Source: UBA2108 sp002713215
GTDB lineage: Bacteria; Bacteroidota; Bacteroidia; Flavobacteriales_G; Salibacteraceae
Assembly: GCA_937891015.1 (NCBI GenBank)
Contig: CALAPY010000046.1
Span: 6,007 to 70,006 of the forward strand
DNA length: 64,000 bases
Direction of reading: 5' to 3'
The notes under the pieces were generated by a model. That model saw nothing but the letters and a program-made list of their open reading frames with translations, searched no databases and was not told where the DNA came from. Shown here one piece after another: positions 48,601 through 55,761 of this stretch (the stretch's first letter is position 1; every line of letters begins with the position of its first letter). The position numbers were made by a program, and so were the translations under genes.

Positions 48601-50878
48601 CAAAGTGATAAAAGCTAAAGGAACACCATTAGGATTGAGATACGATATCGATAATGACTTGAGAAATCTTAGCGCACCGGATATGGGAGCCGATGAATTT
48701 ACAGCCTACGCGGTTGAAGGAGGATTGTTAAGAAAGGACATAAACGTATGTCGTGGTAAATACCCGGTTTATGCCACTCTAATAAATCATGGAGACTCAA
48801 GCATTACTGGTGCAAGGGTTGCCTGGCAACTATCGGTTAATGGTGGCGCCTATGTTCAGCAAACTACAGTTTCATGGACCGGGAATTTATCTTCTGCCAA
48901 AGACACATTGCTGTTTTTAGATTCCATAGGGGTTTCTAAGTCGGCTTCTTATAAAATTAGAGCCTATTTGATTGACGTTAACGGAAAACTGGATAACAAT
49001 GCAGTTAATGACACTTCCATTTTTAATGTGAGAATTGATAGTTCCAAAAGCGCCAAGGTGAACCTGCCATCGGCTTTGTGTTATAATACATTACCTTTTT
49101 CAGTCAATGCTACCCCCATCGGAGGTGTTTTAATTGGTAATGGCATTACCAGCGGAGTATTAAATCCAAGAAGTGTAGGAGTAGGTAGCGATAGTTTAAT
49201 GTATATAGCTATTGATACCAATTCGTGCCGCGATTCAGTTGTGGTTCATTACTCAGTTGATTCCGTTCCAAAAGTTGGATTAAGCATTCCTGACAGTATG
49301 TGCTTAAATGGAGGGCGCTTGACCTTGAATGGAGGTTCTCCTTCCGGTGGATTATACTATGGAAAAAATGTCACGTCAAATTCCTATTTGCCGTTTACTT
49401 CGGGGTTGGATACCATACATTATTCCTATACAGATGGAAATGGATGTTCAGACAGTACTATGGAAACGATTCGGGTTGATCCAATTCCAACCGTTAGTTT
49501 AACCGTTCCGGACAGCGTATGCTTGAATATTTCTTCAATCTTGCTTCAAACCGGTAGACCTGTTGGTGGTGTATATTCGGGTAATGGAGTCATTTTGGGG
49601 ACTTATAAGCCTATAAATACTGGTGTAGATACCATTCGATATACGGCAACCAACAAGTTCAATTGTTCGGCCACGGCGTTTAAGTTGATTACTGTAAATC
49701 CGGTAACCAAGGCAAGTTTTTTCGCCATTGGCAATTTGTGTCTTAATGCGTCGCCTTTACTGCTTAATTATGGAAGTCCACTTGGAGGGGTATATGCCGG
49801 AAAAGGGGTGAATGGTAATAATTACAAGCCCATTCAAATTGGGACGGATACCTTACAATACATTTACACCAATGGTTTTTCTTGCTCCGATACGGCCTAC
49901 CAAACCGTAACTGTGGATTCTATTCCAGTAGTTTCTATTCTCAGTTGGGCCGACCAATGCCTTAACTCACCGCCGTTTGCCTTATTTGGAGGGCACCCGG
50001 CTGGAGGAAGTTATTTCGGTAGTGGAATTTCCGGCAACCAATACGATCCCTCAACGGCAACGGTAGGATTAAATACCATTGCCTATCATTTTCTAGATGC
50101 CAGAGGCTGTTCCGATACGGCTGAGACCAAGTTTGTTATACATGCCTTGCCAACGGTAAGTATGGACTCAGCGGTATACGCTTGCGAATTGGATAGCACG
50201 CTTTTACTTTCAAGTGGGAGACCGCTTAATGGCCAGTATTCAGGATCGTTTATTAACGGGAATACTTTCGACCCAAGGTTGGCTGGTTTGGGTAGGCATG
50301 AGGTTTATTATGAGTTTACTGATGCCAATACTTGTACGAATGTGGATACCGGTAAAGTAGTTGTTGAAGCTAATCCTGTATTTAACCTGGGGAATGATAA
50401 GGCTTTTTGTGGGAGTAATGTATTGGAACTGAATCCAGGCATAAATAACATGACCTACCTGTGGAACACCGGGGACACTTCTAAAACCATTAAGCTTAAC
50501 CAGGGTGGTGCGTATTCAATTGTAGTTACCGATACGAGCACACATAAAAACTGTTCCCAATCCGATACCATCAACGTATCCTACAAAGCCATTTGTGTTG
50601 GAATTGATGAAAACCTTCTTTCCAGGGCTTCCATTCAGTATTATCCAAACCCCAATAACGGAAGGTTCTTCCTAAAACTGGACTCCGAAGAGGAAGGTGA
50701 GGTAAAACTTATTATTCGAAACATGCAGGGGCAAATTGTTTCTACTCAATCCTGGGAAAAAACCAGCAAGGAATTGCTACAGGAAATTGATTTGAGTGAT
50801 CAATCGTCAGGAGTATATTATTTAAATTTAAGCACTGAAAAAGGCAGGGCTGTCCATCGAATTACTTTGAATCGATAA
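42611..50878 (+). CDS. Giant T9SS-secreted protein with four beta-helix units
   Basis: 2755 residues. A signal peptide (1-19, ending S-S-F-A-Q) is followed by beta-helix units from residues 20, 553, 1072 and 1610, each with the closing D-I-D-G-x-x-R ... D-I-G-A-D-E-F motif or a variant and a CARDB-like linker. Six Cys-containing repeats of about 73 residues follow (first L-P-S-A-L-C-Y-N near 2152), then an Ig-like domain with W-N-T-G-D-T-S and a type A sorting domain (Y-P-N-P-N-N-G-R-F). Unit 2 is the most diverged and lacks the usual D-x-D-G-D form at its end (Y-D-L-Y-R-V-K-R). The nearest paralogue by sorting domain is the 5168-residue neighbour. No terminator follows; the GyrI-like gene starts 9 bases after the stop and may be read through. 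Confidence 0.88.
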   Translation: MKKLLLLVCIIFSLSSFAQLSGTYTIGGTSPNYSTIDSAVTDLEIKGVSGHVTFKIRQGTYKQQVSLDSIPGSDTNKTVTFLPDSNKKSGVILEYTGSSTTTNYVFRVNGVKYVTFKHLHFIKKGSNFGRCLLFEGANSNILLDSNEFTGIKKDYGLNSMIIYDAGGSTNQSHNVVISHNTFNFGAGAVMVVGESTSKKQNGWEIRGNKVQNYEGISFVFTKCHKIIISNNEVATLSNSLNGNGISGEYSSEIKIYDNHIVVSTKNSSTNGIILRSCSGVSANRSDIYNNMIAFPDTAKSKAIYGIRLILCNYTSVMFNSLSATSGAGYLFHSTTVPTSVYFWNNIAAHYGTGYAMYFGSNGYFYSYNCLHATTNRICNRSYNSTNIVANPKFTSSTDLHTNATAVNGKAYYVKRIKYDIDGEVRDTAKPDIGADEFSSSPSNDAGITGITNSIACTGSNDVFVKLKNYGGDTLTAVRLNWSVAVNGGTPVVQSFGTFSGSLLSGKDTTLKIGSYVASKNDTLTILAWTSGPNNKADTDSTNDSTSKIIRVAMSGIYTIGGASPDYTSLTTALAELKSKGVCGHVTFNLRPGTYQYYFLIDNAPGVSPTSTFTLQSDPAYSGRAILNVPNNLALNWIHDVVIQNLEIRGKIQFHGDCYRVKIRNNKIVGKLSNSKNLIDGTIQNTTYFATRLTDIAIDSNHIMRGSGAVYFQGKYNNSISRIKVTNNQIDSMGHYGIALKTLDSSLIESNTIIDTNWSGSSAIYLNLATAKISRNKLILNSDSSFDAIFCYGNSSRDTILLENNFIHLDSAANGIHLFGSEYSRLTYNTVIMHSVIGKALLSYQNKHLYLRNNNFAKFNAGYLIEFNVSIGVDSDHNNFYYGKAPFMRNVIDLNRWRTSKNDSNSHHVNPYFYQPYSPRPAHALLNGNAIPIPGVKYDLYRVKRDSLNPDIGAVEFATMYNDAAAKSVDTSSICPGISSVRFSFSNVGSNKIYSAKIKWAVSVNSGTPVFQTPFHFQDSLTSYTDTTVILGNYNFLSNNSYQIIAMIDSVNGVKDSSSINDSARTKVLKPKLSGTYTVGGTSPDFANLDTALKTLIKVGICGPVILNLRQGAYKAYHKLAYVRGTNSVNTITIQTEPSYSGQAEISNAGIAVKLTGENYILKNLKIKTTKGGHVIDITGSPKNNTIRGNTIQGYDTNSTWSYFSVIKLDLVTLVDSNYLTIDSNIVLNGSYGFEFSIRGAANDHFIVIKDNVFKDFYSRGVHCTGATNLKIIRNNFYVKKVSKSVRVIFLSAITHPIISRNKIYYDHGTAIHCNGNMGSVLYPPLISNNFIIQKDRNATLSTGIYLGGGRHELVLNNTVSIVQDAGYSICFYGNRGFLNTEIKNNIFYSRSGLVYYLDRWGSTVNSFDHNNLYTGGSNAVSFNSVLYKDVGSWKKFAKVLDQNSLDVNPFFTNDTIPRPNNSALNGKADTTRWVVIDIDGEPRDTLNPDIGADEFLLKKNDVGISDLSKSICASSGVVKVKLVNHGSIKATGIKVNWGFSVNGGAYAYQTPYWFNDTLGPGADTLLAIGTYAFSVKDSYAGIAFTDSVNGVLDSNNLNDTVRVDTLMQNMSGIYNVDSAGGAHWKTIDSAVSALLQYGVCGPVVIYVKSGTYNERSVIKRIKGSSKINTITFLGDTSTRRPKWTNGIAPITFAATQFVTVKNFNLVTTGRSTILFEGSSSNIIIDSNRIVGKPTFSSSLFESTILSNPASYRRSDTNIHIINNEILYGANGIYLPQNLSTGSNHRIENNKITSFQHVGIYAANMDSLLVSGNVISTDLSVVGPFGIKMTGSLRGTVIKKNDVQFSKGGTGIQVEKSLSTGNNTIIENNFISIRHTSGSVGIAVQGDSLHVVHNSIHLYGKSIVGVGFRQYGYGTSTTLFKNNIVSNTGGGLAIDVNVLSDYYGDYNNYYTPNSSRFGRQGTAYKTSFASWKSSSQKDSNSISVNPFFTDSVNLHVYSKVIKAKGTPLGLRYDIDNDLRNLSAPDMGADEFTAYAVEGGLLRKDINVCRGKYPVYATLINHGDSSITGARVAWQLSVNGGAYVQQTTVSWTGNLSSAKDTLLFLDSIGVSKSASYKIRAYLIDVNGKLDNNAVNDTSIFNVRIDSSKSAKVNLPSALCYNTLPFSVNATPIGGVLIGNGITSGVLNPRSVGVGSDSLMYIAIDTNSCRDSVVVHYSVDSVPKVGLSIPDSMCLNGGRLTLNGGSPSGGLYYGKNVTSNSYLPFTSGLDTIHYSYTDGNGCSDSTMETIRVDPIPTVSLTVPDSVCLNISSILLQTGRPVGGVYSGNGVILGTYKPINTGVDTIRYTATNKFNCSATAFKLITVNPVTKASFFAIGNLCLNASPLLLNYGSPLGGVYAGKGVNGNNYKPIQIGTDTLQYIYTNGFSCSDTAYQTVTVDSIPVVSILSWADQCLNSPPFALFGGHPAGGSYFGSGISGNQYDPSTATVGLNTIAYHFLDARGCSDTAETKFVIHALPTVSMDSAVYACELDSTLLLSSGRPLNGQYSGSFINGNTFDPRLAGLGRHEVYYEFTDANTCTNVDTGKVVVEANPVFNLGNDKAFCGSNVLELNPGINNMTYLWNTGDTSKTIKLNQGGAYSIVVTDTSTHKNCSQSDTINVSYKAICVGIDENLLSRASIQYYPNPNNGRFFLKLDSEEEGEVKLIIRNMQGQIVSTQSWEKTSKELLQEIDLSDQSSGVYYLNLSTEKGRAVHRITLNR
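42668..48715 (+). repeat. Four tandem beta-helix/CARDB units, spacing 1599, 1557 and 1614 bp
   Basis: In-frame unit starts at 42668, 44267, 45824 and 47438. The second unit is about 50 bases shorter than the rest. Confidence 0.8.
50635..50875 (+). repeat. Sorting-domain copy 2, nearly identical in DNA to 42249-42492
   Basis: The C-terminal coding ends of the two neighbouring giants align almost without gaps, with shared runs of 20 bases or more. Confidence 0.8.
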
Positions 50879-50886
50879 ATGAGGAA

Positions 50887-51513
50887 ATGACCAAGCACGA
50901 ATGGAGAAAAAAGGAAAAGGGAATCTATTTGCCAAAGGCTCGTCCTGAAACCATTGATGTACCTAATTTTAAGTTCCTGACCATTCATGGAGAAGGCAAT
51001 CCCAATAGCGAACATTTTGTAGATTACGTTACAGCCTTGTATGCCCTTTCTTATGGGATAAAAATGAGCGCTAAGAAGGGAATGGAACCTCCCGATTATT
51101 TTGATTATACTGTCTACCCGTTGGAAGGCGTTTGGGACATTACCGATGAAGCCAAGAAGGTTTTTGACGGAACCATAAATAAGGATGATTTGGTTTTTAC
51201 CCTCATGATCCGGCAACCCGATTTTGTGGAGAATGACTTTGTGGAAACCATTCGCGAAATCACCCTAAAGAAGAAGCCTCTAGCCTTATTGAGACAGGTT
51301 TTGTTTGAAGAAATAGAGGAGGGTAAGTGTGTTCAAATGTTGCACAACGGAAGCTATAACAATGAACCCGAAAGTTTTGCAATTATGGAAGAATATGCCG
51401 AGACCAATGGGTTGAAGAGGTTGTCTAAAATTCACCGAGAGATTTATTTGACCGATGCCCGAAAAGTAGCACCGGAAAAACTAAAAACCGTTTTACGGTT
51501 TAAGGTTGAATAA
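50887..51513 (+). CDS. GyrI-like small-molecule-binding domain protein
   Basis: 208 residues in a single domain of the GyrI/AraC-effector-binding superfamily. It matches the longer stand-alone type: start H-E-W-R-K-K-E-K-G-I-Y-L-P, then K-F-L-T-I-H-G-E-G-N-P near residue 29, and the phrase D-Y-T-V-Y-P-L-E-G-V-W near 75. Such proteins bind hydrophobic or cationic small molecules in a cleft with a conserved acidic residue. There is no DNA-binding domain, so it is not a regulator by itself. The ATG lies 9 bases after the stop of the 2755-residue gene, so expression may depend on its transcript. The biological ligand is unknown. Confidence 0.82.
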   Translation: MTKHEWRKKEKGIYLPKARPETIDVPNFKFLTIHGEGNPNSEHFVDYVTALYALSYGIKMSAKKGMEPPDYFDYTVYPLEGVWDITDEAKKVFDGTINKDDLVFTLMIRQPDFVENDFVETIREITLKKKPLALLRQVLFEEIEEGKCVQMLHNGSYNNEPESFAIMEEYAETNGLKRLSKIHREIYLTDARKVAPEKLKTVLRFKVE

Positions 51514-51615
51514 CTTCACAATTAACCAATAGGTAAAAATTTTTAAGTCGGTTTTTAGTAGATTCTATTCTATACAAGAACTAAGGTCTACCTTATACTT
51601 GATAGTATCACTTTA

Positions 51616-51771
51616 ATGGATATTACAAATAACAATGAATCTTATTATAAACTAATCCAAGAATTGGGGAATGATTCATTAATAAGGGATTACAATGGGA
51701 CATATAAAGACACTATTATTAATTCCAATTACATAAATGATTACCCTATCGAATTGAAAAATAAAAACTAA
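51616..51771 (+). CDS. Doubtful 51-residue ORF in an AT-rich gap
   Basis: Reads M-D-I-T-N-N-N-E-S-Y-Y-K-L-I-Q and ends P-I-E-L-K-N-K-N-stop. It is rich in Asn, Tyr, Ile and Lys, in line with AT-rich DNA. The stop codon lies inside the left arm of a bulged palindrome (51767-51842), an arrangement common in integron gene cassettes. No family recognised and no clear ribosome binding site; it may be non-coding. Confidence 0.25.
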   Translation: MDITNNNESYYKLIQELGNDSLIRDYNGTYKDTIINSNYINDYPIELKNKN

Positions 51772-51842
51772 TGCCAATAAAGGCTAAAATGTATGCTCAA
51801 CCAACCTGACGTGTTGCACGACATTTTAGCAGGGACGTTAGT
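51767..51842. repeat. 76-base bulged palindrome, attC-like
   Basis: Outer arms ACTAATG (51767-51773) and CGTTAGT (51836-51842) pair except for one G-T wobble. Inner arms GCTAAAATGT (51783-51792) and ACATTTTAGC (51821-51830) pair perfectly, and further TGC and AAC pairs lie towards the loop. The two stems are separated by unpaired segments of unequal length. Outer core plus inner stem plus bulges is the general plan of integron attC sites, but the 3' core GTTAGTG only partly fits GTTRRRY. It could also be a transcript-end hairpin or another mobile repeat. Confidence 0.5.
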
Positions 51843-51862
51843 GTCTATAAAAACTCAGCTCC

Positions 51863-52453
51863 TCACCTTTTTCGGTTCAATACGTAATTTGAAATCAAAT
51901 AAGAAATCACACCTATTGTTATGCCAGCTCCCAAGTCAAGAAATACATGCCTTCGAGTTTGAATGATTGCATAAAACATGAGCAGTGTAATACTGAGTAT
52001 TATAATGCTTCGAAGGTTACTTCCTCGGTGTATTAGCCCTAAAGTACAAATGGTTATTAGCGAACCGTGTAAGGAAGGAAAACAATTGTTTCGTGTATCG
52101 TTTAGCGCCACGAAGTTTAATACTTCGGCGCTAAAACTATCAAGTTGAATTTCCGGATAAATCATACTACTCGGAAAGAAAACAAATACAACACCGCTAA
52201 TGGAGGCGCTCAGAAGAAAAGCATAGGACATTGGACGCAACGTTGATTTGTCTGAGACGAAAAAGGCATATGGAACAAACAAATAAAACAGAAGGTATAG
52301 CCAAATACCTATATAGTTGAACGGGATAAGACCATCTATTCTAGTTTCTGGGACGATCCAAACTGGCTCAGACACATAACTTGTTACATAATAAATGGCA
52401 CCTGTTGGTATCCAACCTGCCAATAACAAAATCAACCTTCTATTGAATGACAC
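51863..52453 (-). CDS. PAP2-superfamily membrane protein (phosphatase or phospholipid-transfer type)
   Basis: 196 residues with about five or six hydrophobic segments. The PAP2 active-site motifs are present in the form seen in the AUR1-like/PAP2_3 group: N-C-F-P-S-L-H-G-S at 123-131 (catalytic His129) and T-R-R-H-V-F-L-D-L-G-A-G at 166-177 (His169 and Asp173). The N-terminal K-x6-R-P motif of classical PAP2 is not obvious, though K-S-T-L-R-P at 69-74 could stand in. It may act on a lipid phosphate or transfer a head group. It is divergent from the FAAL fusion gene, with 73 bases between the two starts, so the two may share control. A link to that lipid pathway is inference. Confidence 0.75.
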   Translation of the reverse strand: MSFNRRLILLLAGWIPTGAIYYVTSYVSEPVWIVPETRIDGLIPFNYIGIWLYLLFYLFVPYAFFVSDKSTLRPMSYAFLLSASISGVVFVFFPSSMIYPEIQLDSFSAEVLNFVALNDTRNNCFPSLHGSLITICTLGLIHRGSNLRSIIILSITLLMFYAIIQTRRHVFLDLGAGITIGVISYLISNYVLNRKR

Positions 52454-52526
52454 AAATGAATTTTAGAGGTATTTTAGATTCTAGAAAAGTATAACCAAAT
52501 AGGATATCGTAAAGTAACAAATTCAA

Positions 52527-55500
52527 ATGCCATCTATTTTATCAGAAGTTACAAAACGAACCAAAGACTACCCCAATAAAACCATGTACTCTTTCCTTGA
52601 TAGCCAAGGAAACATAACCGAATCATATACTTATCAATCATTTGAGGATCGAACGAAGGCCATCGCATCCTACCTTCATACTCACTATTCCCTAAAAAAG
52701 GGAGATCGGGTTCTCTTGGCGTACCCTCCAGGTCTTGAAATGATAACAGCCTTTTTTGCATGTGCGAGATTGGGAATAATTCCGGTTCCGGTTTATTCAC
52801 CTTCGGTACACGGTATGAATGCTTCAGTTCTTAAAATGAACTTTATTGCTCAAGATTGTGAGGCTAACGCGGTTTTTACTGACAGTAGTTTCTTCTGGTC
52901 TTTCAAAATCAATTTGAAAAAAAACAAGAATCGCCTCTCAGAATTATTCTGGATAAATACCACAGAGATTAGCCATTCCAATATGGCTCCACCCCCTGAG
53001 GTTCATAATGATATTTTGTTTTTACAATACACATCAGGCTCAACGAGTAATCCCAAAGGAGTTGTTGTGACCCACCATAATATTCTGCAAAATTGCAAGA
53101 ACGTCGCGGACCATATGCCTATTGGAGTGTCTTGGTTGCCACAATATCACGATATGGGGCTAATTGGATACTACCTCTTCTTTGCTATAAAAGGTGGAAC
53201 CACCTATGGTTTTTCACCCTCCGATTTTATTAAACGGCCCGCTCTGTGGCTAGAAACCATTTCGAAGTACCATGCAACAGCCTCCTCAGCGCCAAACTTT
53301 GCTTTCGAATATTGTCTACTTCCGGGAAAAATAAGCGATGACGTTTTAAAAAAAATAGATTTGAGTTCGCTGAAGTTTTTAATGACTGCAGCAGAGGCCA
53401 TAAAACCGAGTACCTACCAAAATTTTAAGGAAAAATTTAGCCGTTACGGTTTAAAACCCAAGTCCTTTTTCGCTGCATATGGTCTGGCAGAGTTTACGCT
53501 GGCGGTGACCAATTATGGTAGAACATCGTTTTGTTTTAACTCAGAACTATTGCTACATAATAAAGCTCAGGCACTTTCCGAAGAGGACGACAAAAGCAAG
53601 TCAACCTCAATAATGAGTTGCGGTAAACCCTTGGCAAATACTTGCCTTAAAATTGTTGACCCTCACCATGAAAATAATGAATTAGAAAGTGGTAGAGTTG
53701 GCGAAATTTGGCTACAAGGGGAAAGTAAATGTGATGGTTATTGGAACAAAAAAAAATTGAGCCAACAAGTCTTTGAGGCAGAAATCACAGGAACAAATCA
53801 GAATAATAAATGGTTAAGGACGGGCGATCTAGGTTTTATTTATCACGAAGAGTTATTTGTTTGTGGACGGTTAAAAGACTTAATAATTATTCGAGGAAAT
53901 AACTACTATCCACATGACATTGAGCACCTTGTTGAAAGTGACCCATTAATTAGAGTGGGTTGCGTCGCTGCTTTCTCTGTTAGTAAATCGGGAAATGAAT
54001 CTGTGGTTGTTGTAGCTGGAATAAAAAACCGAAGGAAGATCCCAGATGCTACAACAATTCGTGATCGGATAAGTCACCTGCTGGGTATCAGCCTTTCTGA
54101 AATCGTTTTTGTGCTTGCGAAGGATGTATCCAAAACAAGCTCTGGAAAAATTCAACGGTATAGAAACAAAGAAAGGCTTGTCGAAGGTACGTTACCCGTT
54201 ATTGAACACGTGCGCTTTAGCGAAAAAGAAGTAAAACGTGGAGCATTAACGGAAAGAAATACCAGTACTTATCCTCCTTTCACAAAAGACTACTGGGAAC
54301 TGTTACGATACTACAAACTAAGTGGTAAGGAGAATACTACATTGACTAACTCAGGCCTGGATTCTATTCAGTTAGCGGAATTTAGCCACGATCTTGAAAT
54401 TTACCTGAGAAACAAAGGGTTTAATGATTTATCGCATGACGTAGATATAAAACTACTTCAGAAAATGGTGGTTTCCGATTTATTCGAAATTCTCGGTGTT
54501 TTTGAAACGAAATCGAAACTTGCACGATTCAAGTTCAAAAAGGCATTTATGGATCTCCGTTCGGAATATCAAAAGGCAGAACTGAGCTTAATGGCAAGCG
54601 ATGTTCTTTTGAGCCATTCAAAAGAAATGCTCAGTGAATCAGAACTATCTGGCTCAATGCAAAACTCAATATTATTAACTGGTGGAACCGGTTTTTTTGG
54701 CCCATTTCTTATTAAGTCATTGCTGGAACAGACCGCCGAAAGCATTTATGTTCTGGTTCGAGCAAATTCTAAAGAACAAGCAGTAAATCGATTAAGAAAA
54801 TCGTTTAACACCTTGCATATTGAAAGCCAAAAACTCTCAGACTCCTTTGAAAAAAGAGTAATCCCAGTTTGCGGAGATTTGAGCAAAGAAAACTTGGGCT
54901 TAAGTGAGAAAGATTGGAACTTTTTAAGCGTTAATGTAAAGACCATTTATCACAACGGGGCATCGGTCAATTATCTCAAAGACTACCATACACTTCGAGG
55001 CGCCAATGTATTGGGAACCAAAGAAGTAATTGAACTTGCACTTTGTAATCGAGCGAAAACCGTAAACCACATTTCCACCACGTTTATTTTCGGTTGGTCC
55101 ATTAAGGATACTCTTTTTGAAACTGACTCCAATAAGGATATGAAATTTCTGGATTTCGGTTACAGCCAAAGCAAATGGGCATCGGATCAGATGGTACTAA
55201 AAGCTATGGAAAATGGACTCGAAGCACGAGTTTTTAGGCCAGCCTTAATTTCTCCTTCTGCCCATGGAGAGGGCTATAATTTTGATATTTCAATTCGATT
55301 GCTGGCATTCATGGTAAAACATGGAATTGGAACCACAGCCAAAAATCAGGTCAGTTTTACACCAGCAGATATAGCAGCAAATAACATTGTGGCCATAGCT
55401 GGAATTGAATCGTCAGTAAATCAAACGTTTCATGTCACCCGGGATGAATACTCCAGCATGCAAGACGTTACCGGTATTTTAAGCAAGCTTGTTGGAATGG

Positions 55501-55760
55501 ATTTTACCGATTATAAACTGAAAGAATTTGTTCCTGAAGTAGTTAGTAGATGCACCAAAAAAGACCCGTTATTCCCCTTGCTCAATTTCTTGGTAAAATC
55601 CGTTGATAATATTGGTAACATGGAGTTTAAAAGATACGACAACAGTAATTATAAAAAGTTTAGAGATCTATCTACCTTCGGAAAACCGGATTTACCATTG
55701 GAAGACGTGGTGCAAGGGATATATAAGTTTATGAATTGCAATAAATTAATAGAAGCATAA
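52527..55760 (+). CDS. Fatty-acyl-AMP ligase / acyl carrier protein / thioester reductase fusion
   Basis: 1077 residues in three domains. (1) Fatty-acyl-AMP ligase, about 1-555: P-loop Y-T-S-G-S-T-S-N-P-K-G at 168-178, L-P-Q-Y-H-D-M-G-L-I-G at 204-214 (typical of FAALs), R-T-G-D-L-G-F at 431-437, G-N-N-Y-Y-P-H-D-I-E at 457-466, and catalytic Lys541 in S-S-G-K-I-Q-R. (2) Acyl carrier domain, about 575-660, with phosphopantetheine Ser613 in G-L-D-S-I-Q. (3) Thioester reductase, about 712-1070: T-G-G-T-G-F-F-G at 718-725 (NADPH binding) and Y-S-Q-S-K at 879-883 (catalytic Tyr and Lys). The likely reaction is fatty acid to acyl-AMP to acyl-ACP to released aldehyde or alcohol. It heads the operon with P450 and desaturase; the P450 start is 1 base after its stop. 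Confidence 0.9.
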   Translation: MPSILSEVTKRTKDYPNKTMYSFLDSQGNITESYTYQSFEDRTKAIASYLHTHYSLKKGDRVLLAYPPGLEMITAFFACARLGIIPVPVYSPSVHGMNASVLKMNFIAQDCEANAVFTDSSFFWSFKINLKKNKNRLSELFWINTTEISHSNMAPPPEVHNDILFLQYTSGSTSNPKGVVVTHHNILQNCKNVADHMPIGVSWLPQYHDMGLIGYYLFFAIKGGTTYGFSPSDFIKRPALWLETISKYHATASSAPNFAFEYCLLPGKISDDVLKKIDLSSLKFLMTAAEAIKPSTYQNFKEKFSRYGLKPKSFFAAYGLAEFTLAVTNYGRTSFCFNSELLLHNKAQALSEEDDKSKSTSIMSCGKPLANTCLKIVDPHHENNELESGRVGEIWLQGESKCDGYWNKKKLSQQVFEAEITGTNQNNKWLRTGDLGFIYHEELFVCGRLKDLIIIRGNNYYPHDIEHLVESDPLIRVGCVAAFSVSKSGNESVVVVAGIKNRRKIPDATTIRDRISHLLGISLSEIVFVLAKDVSKTSSGKIQRYRNKERLVEGTLPVIEHVRFSEKEVKRGALTERNTSTYPPFTKDYWELLRYYKLSGKENTTLTNSGLDSIQLAEFSHDLEIYLRNKGFNDLSHDVDIKLLQKMVVSDLFEILGVFETKSKLARFKFKKAFMDLRSEYQKAELSLMASDVLLSHSKEMLSESELSGSMQNSILLTGGTGFFGPFLIKSLLEQTAESIYVLVRANSKEQAVNRLRKSFNTLHIESQKLSDSFEKRVIPVCGDLSKENLGLSEKDWNFLSVNVKTIYHNGASVNYLKDYHTLRGANVLGTKEVIELALCNRAKTVNHISTTFIFGWSIKDTLFETDSNKDMKFLDFGYSQSKWASDQMVLKAMENGLEARVFRPALISPSAHGEGYNFDISIRLLAFMVKHGIGTTAKNQVSFTPADIAANNIVAIAGIESSVNQTFHVTRDEYSSMQDVTGILSKLVGMDFTDYKLKEFVPEVVSRCTKKDPLFPLLNFLVKSVDNIGNMEFKRYDNSNYKKFRDLSTFGKPDLPLEDVVQGIYKFMNCNKLIEA

Positions 55761-55761
55761 G

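Noticed and set aside
6127..50878. Pectate lyase or other polysaccharide lyase activity for the beta-helix proteins
   Set aside because: The fold is compatible, but no catalytic arginine/calcium site of a known lyase family could be recognised; only a structural call is justified.
50818..51216. 132-codon minus-strand ORF
   Set aside because: Antisense to the well-supported GyrI-like gene and the end of the giant gene.
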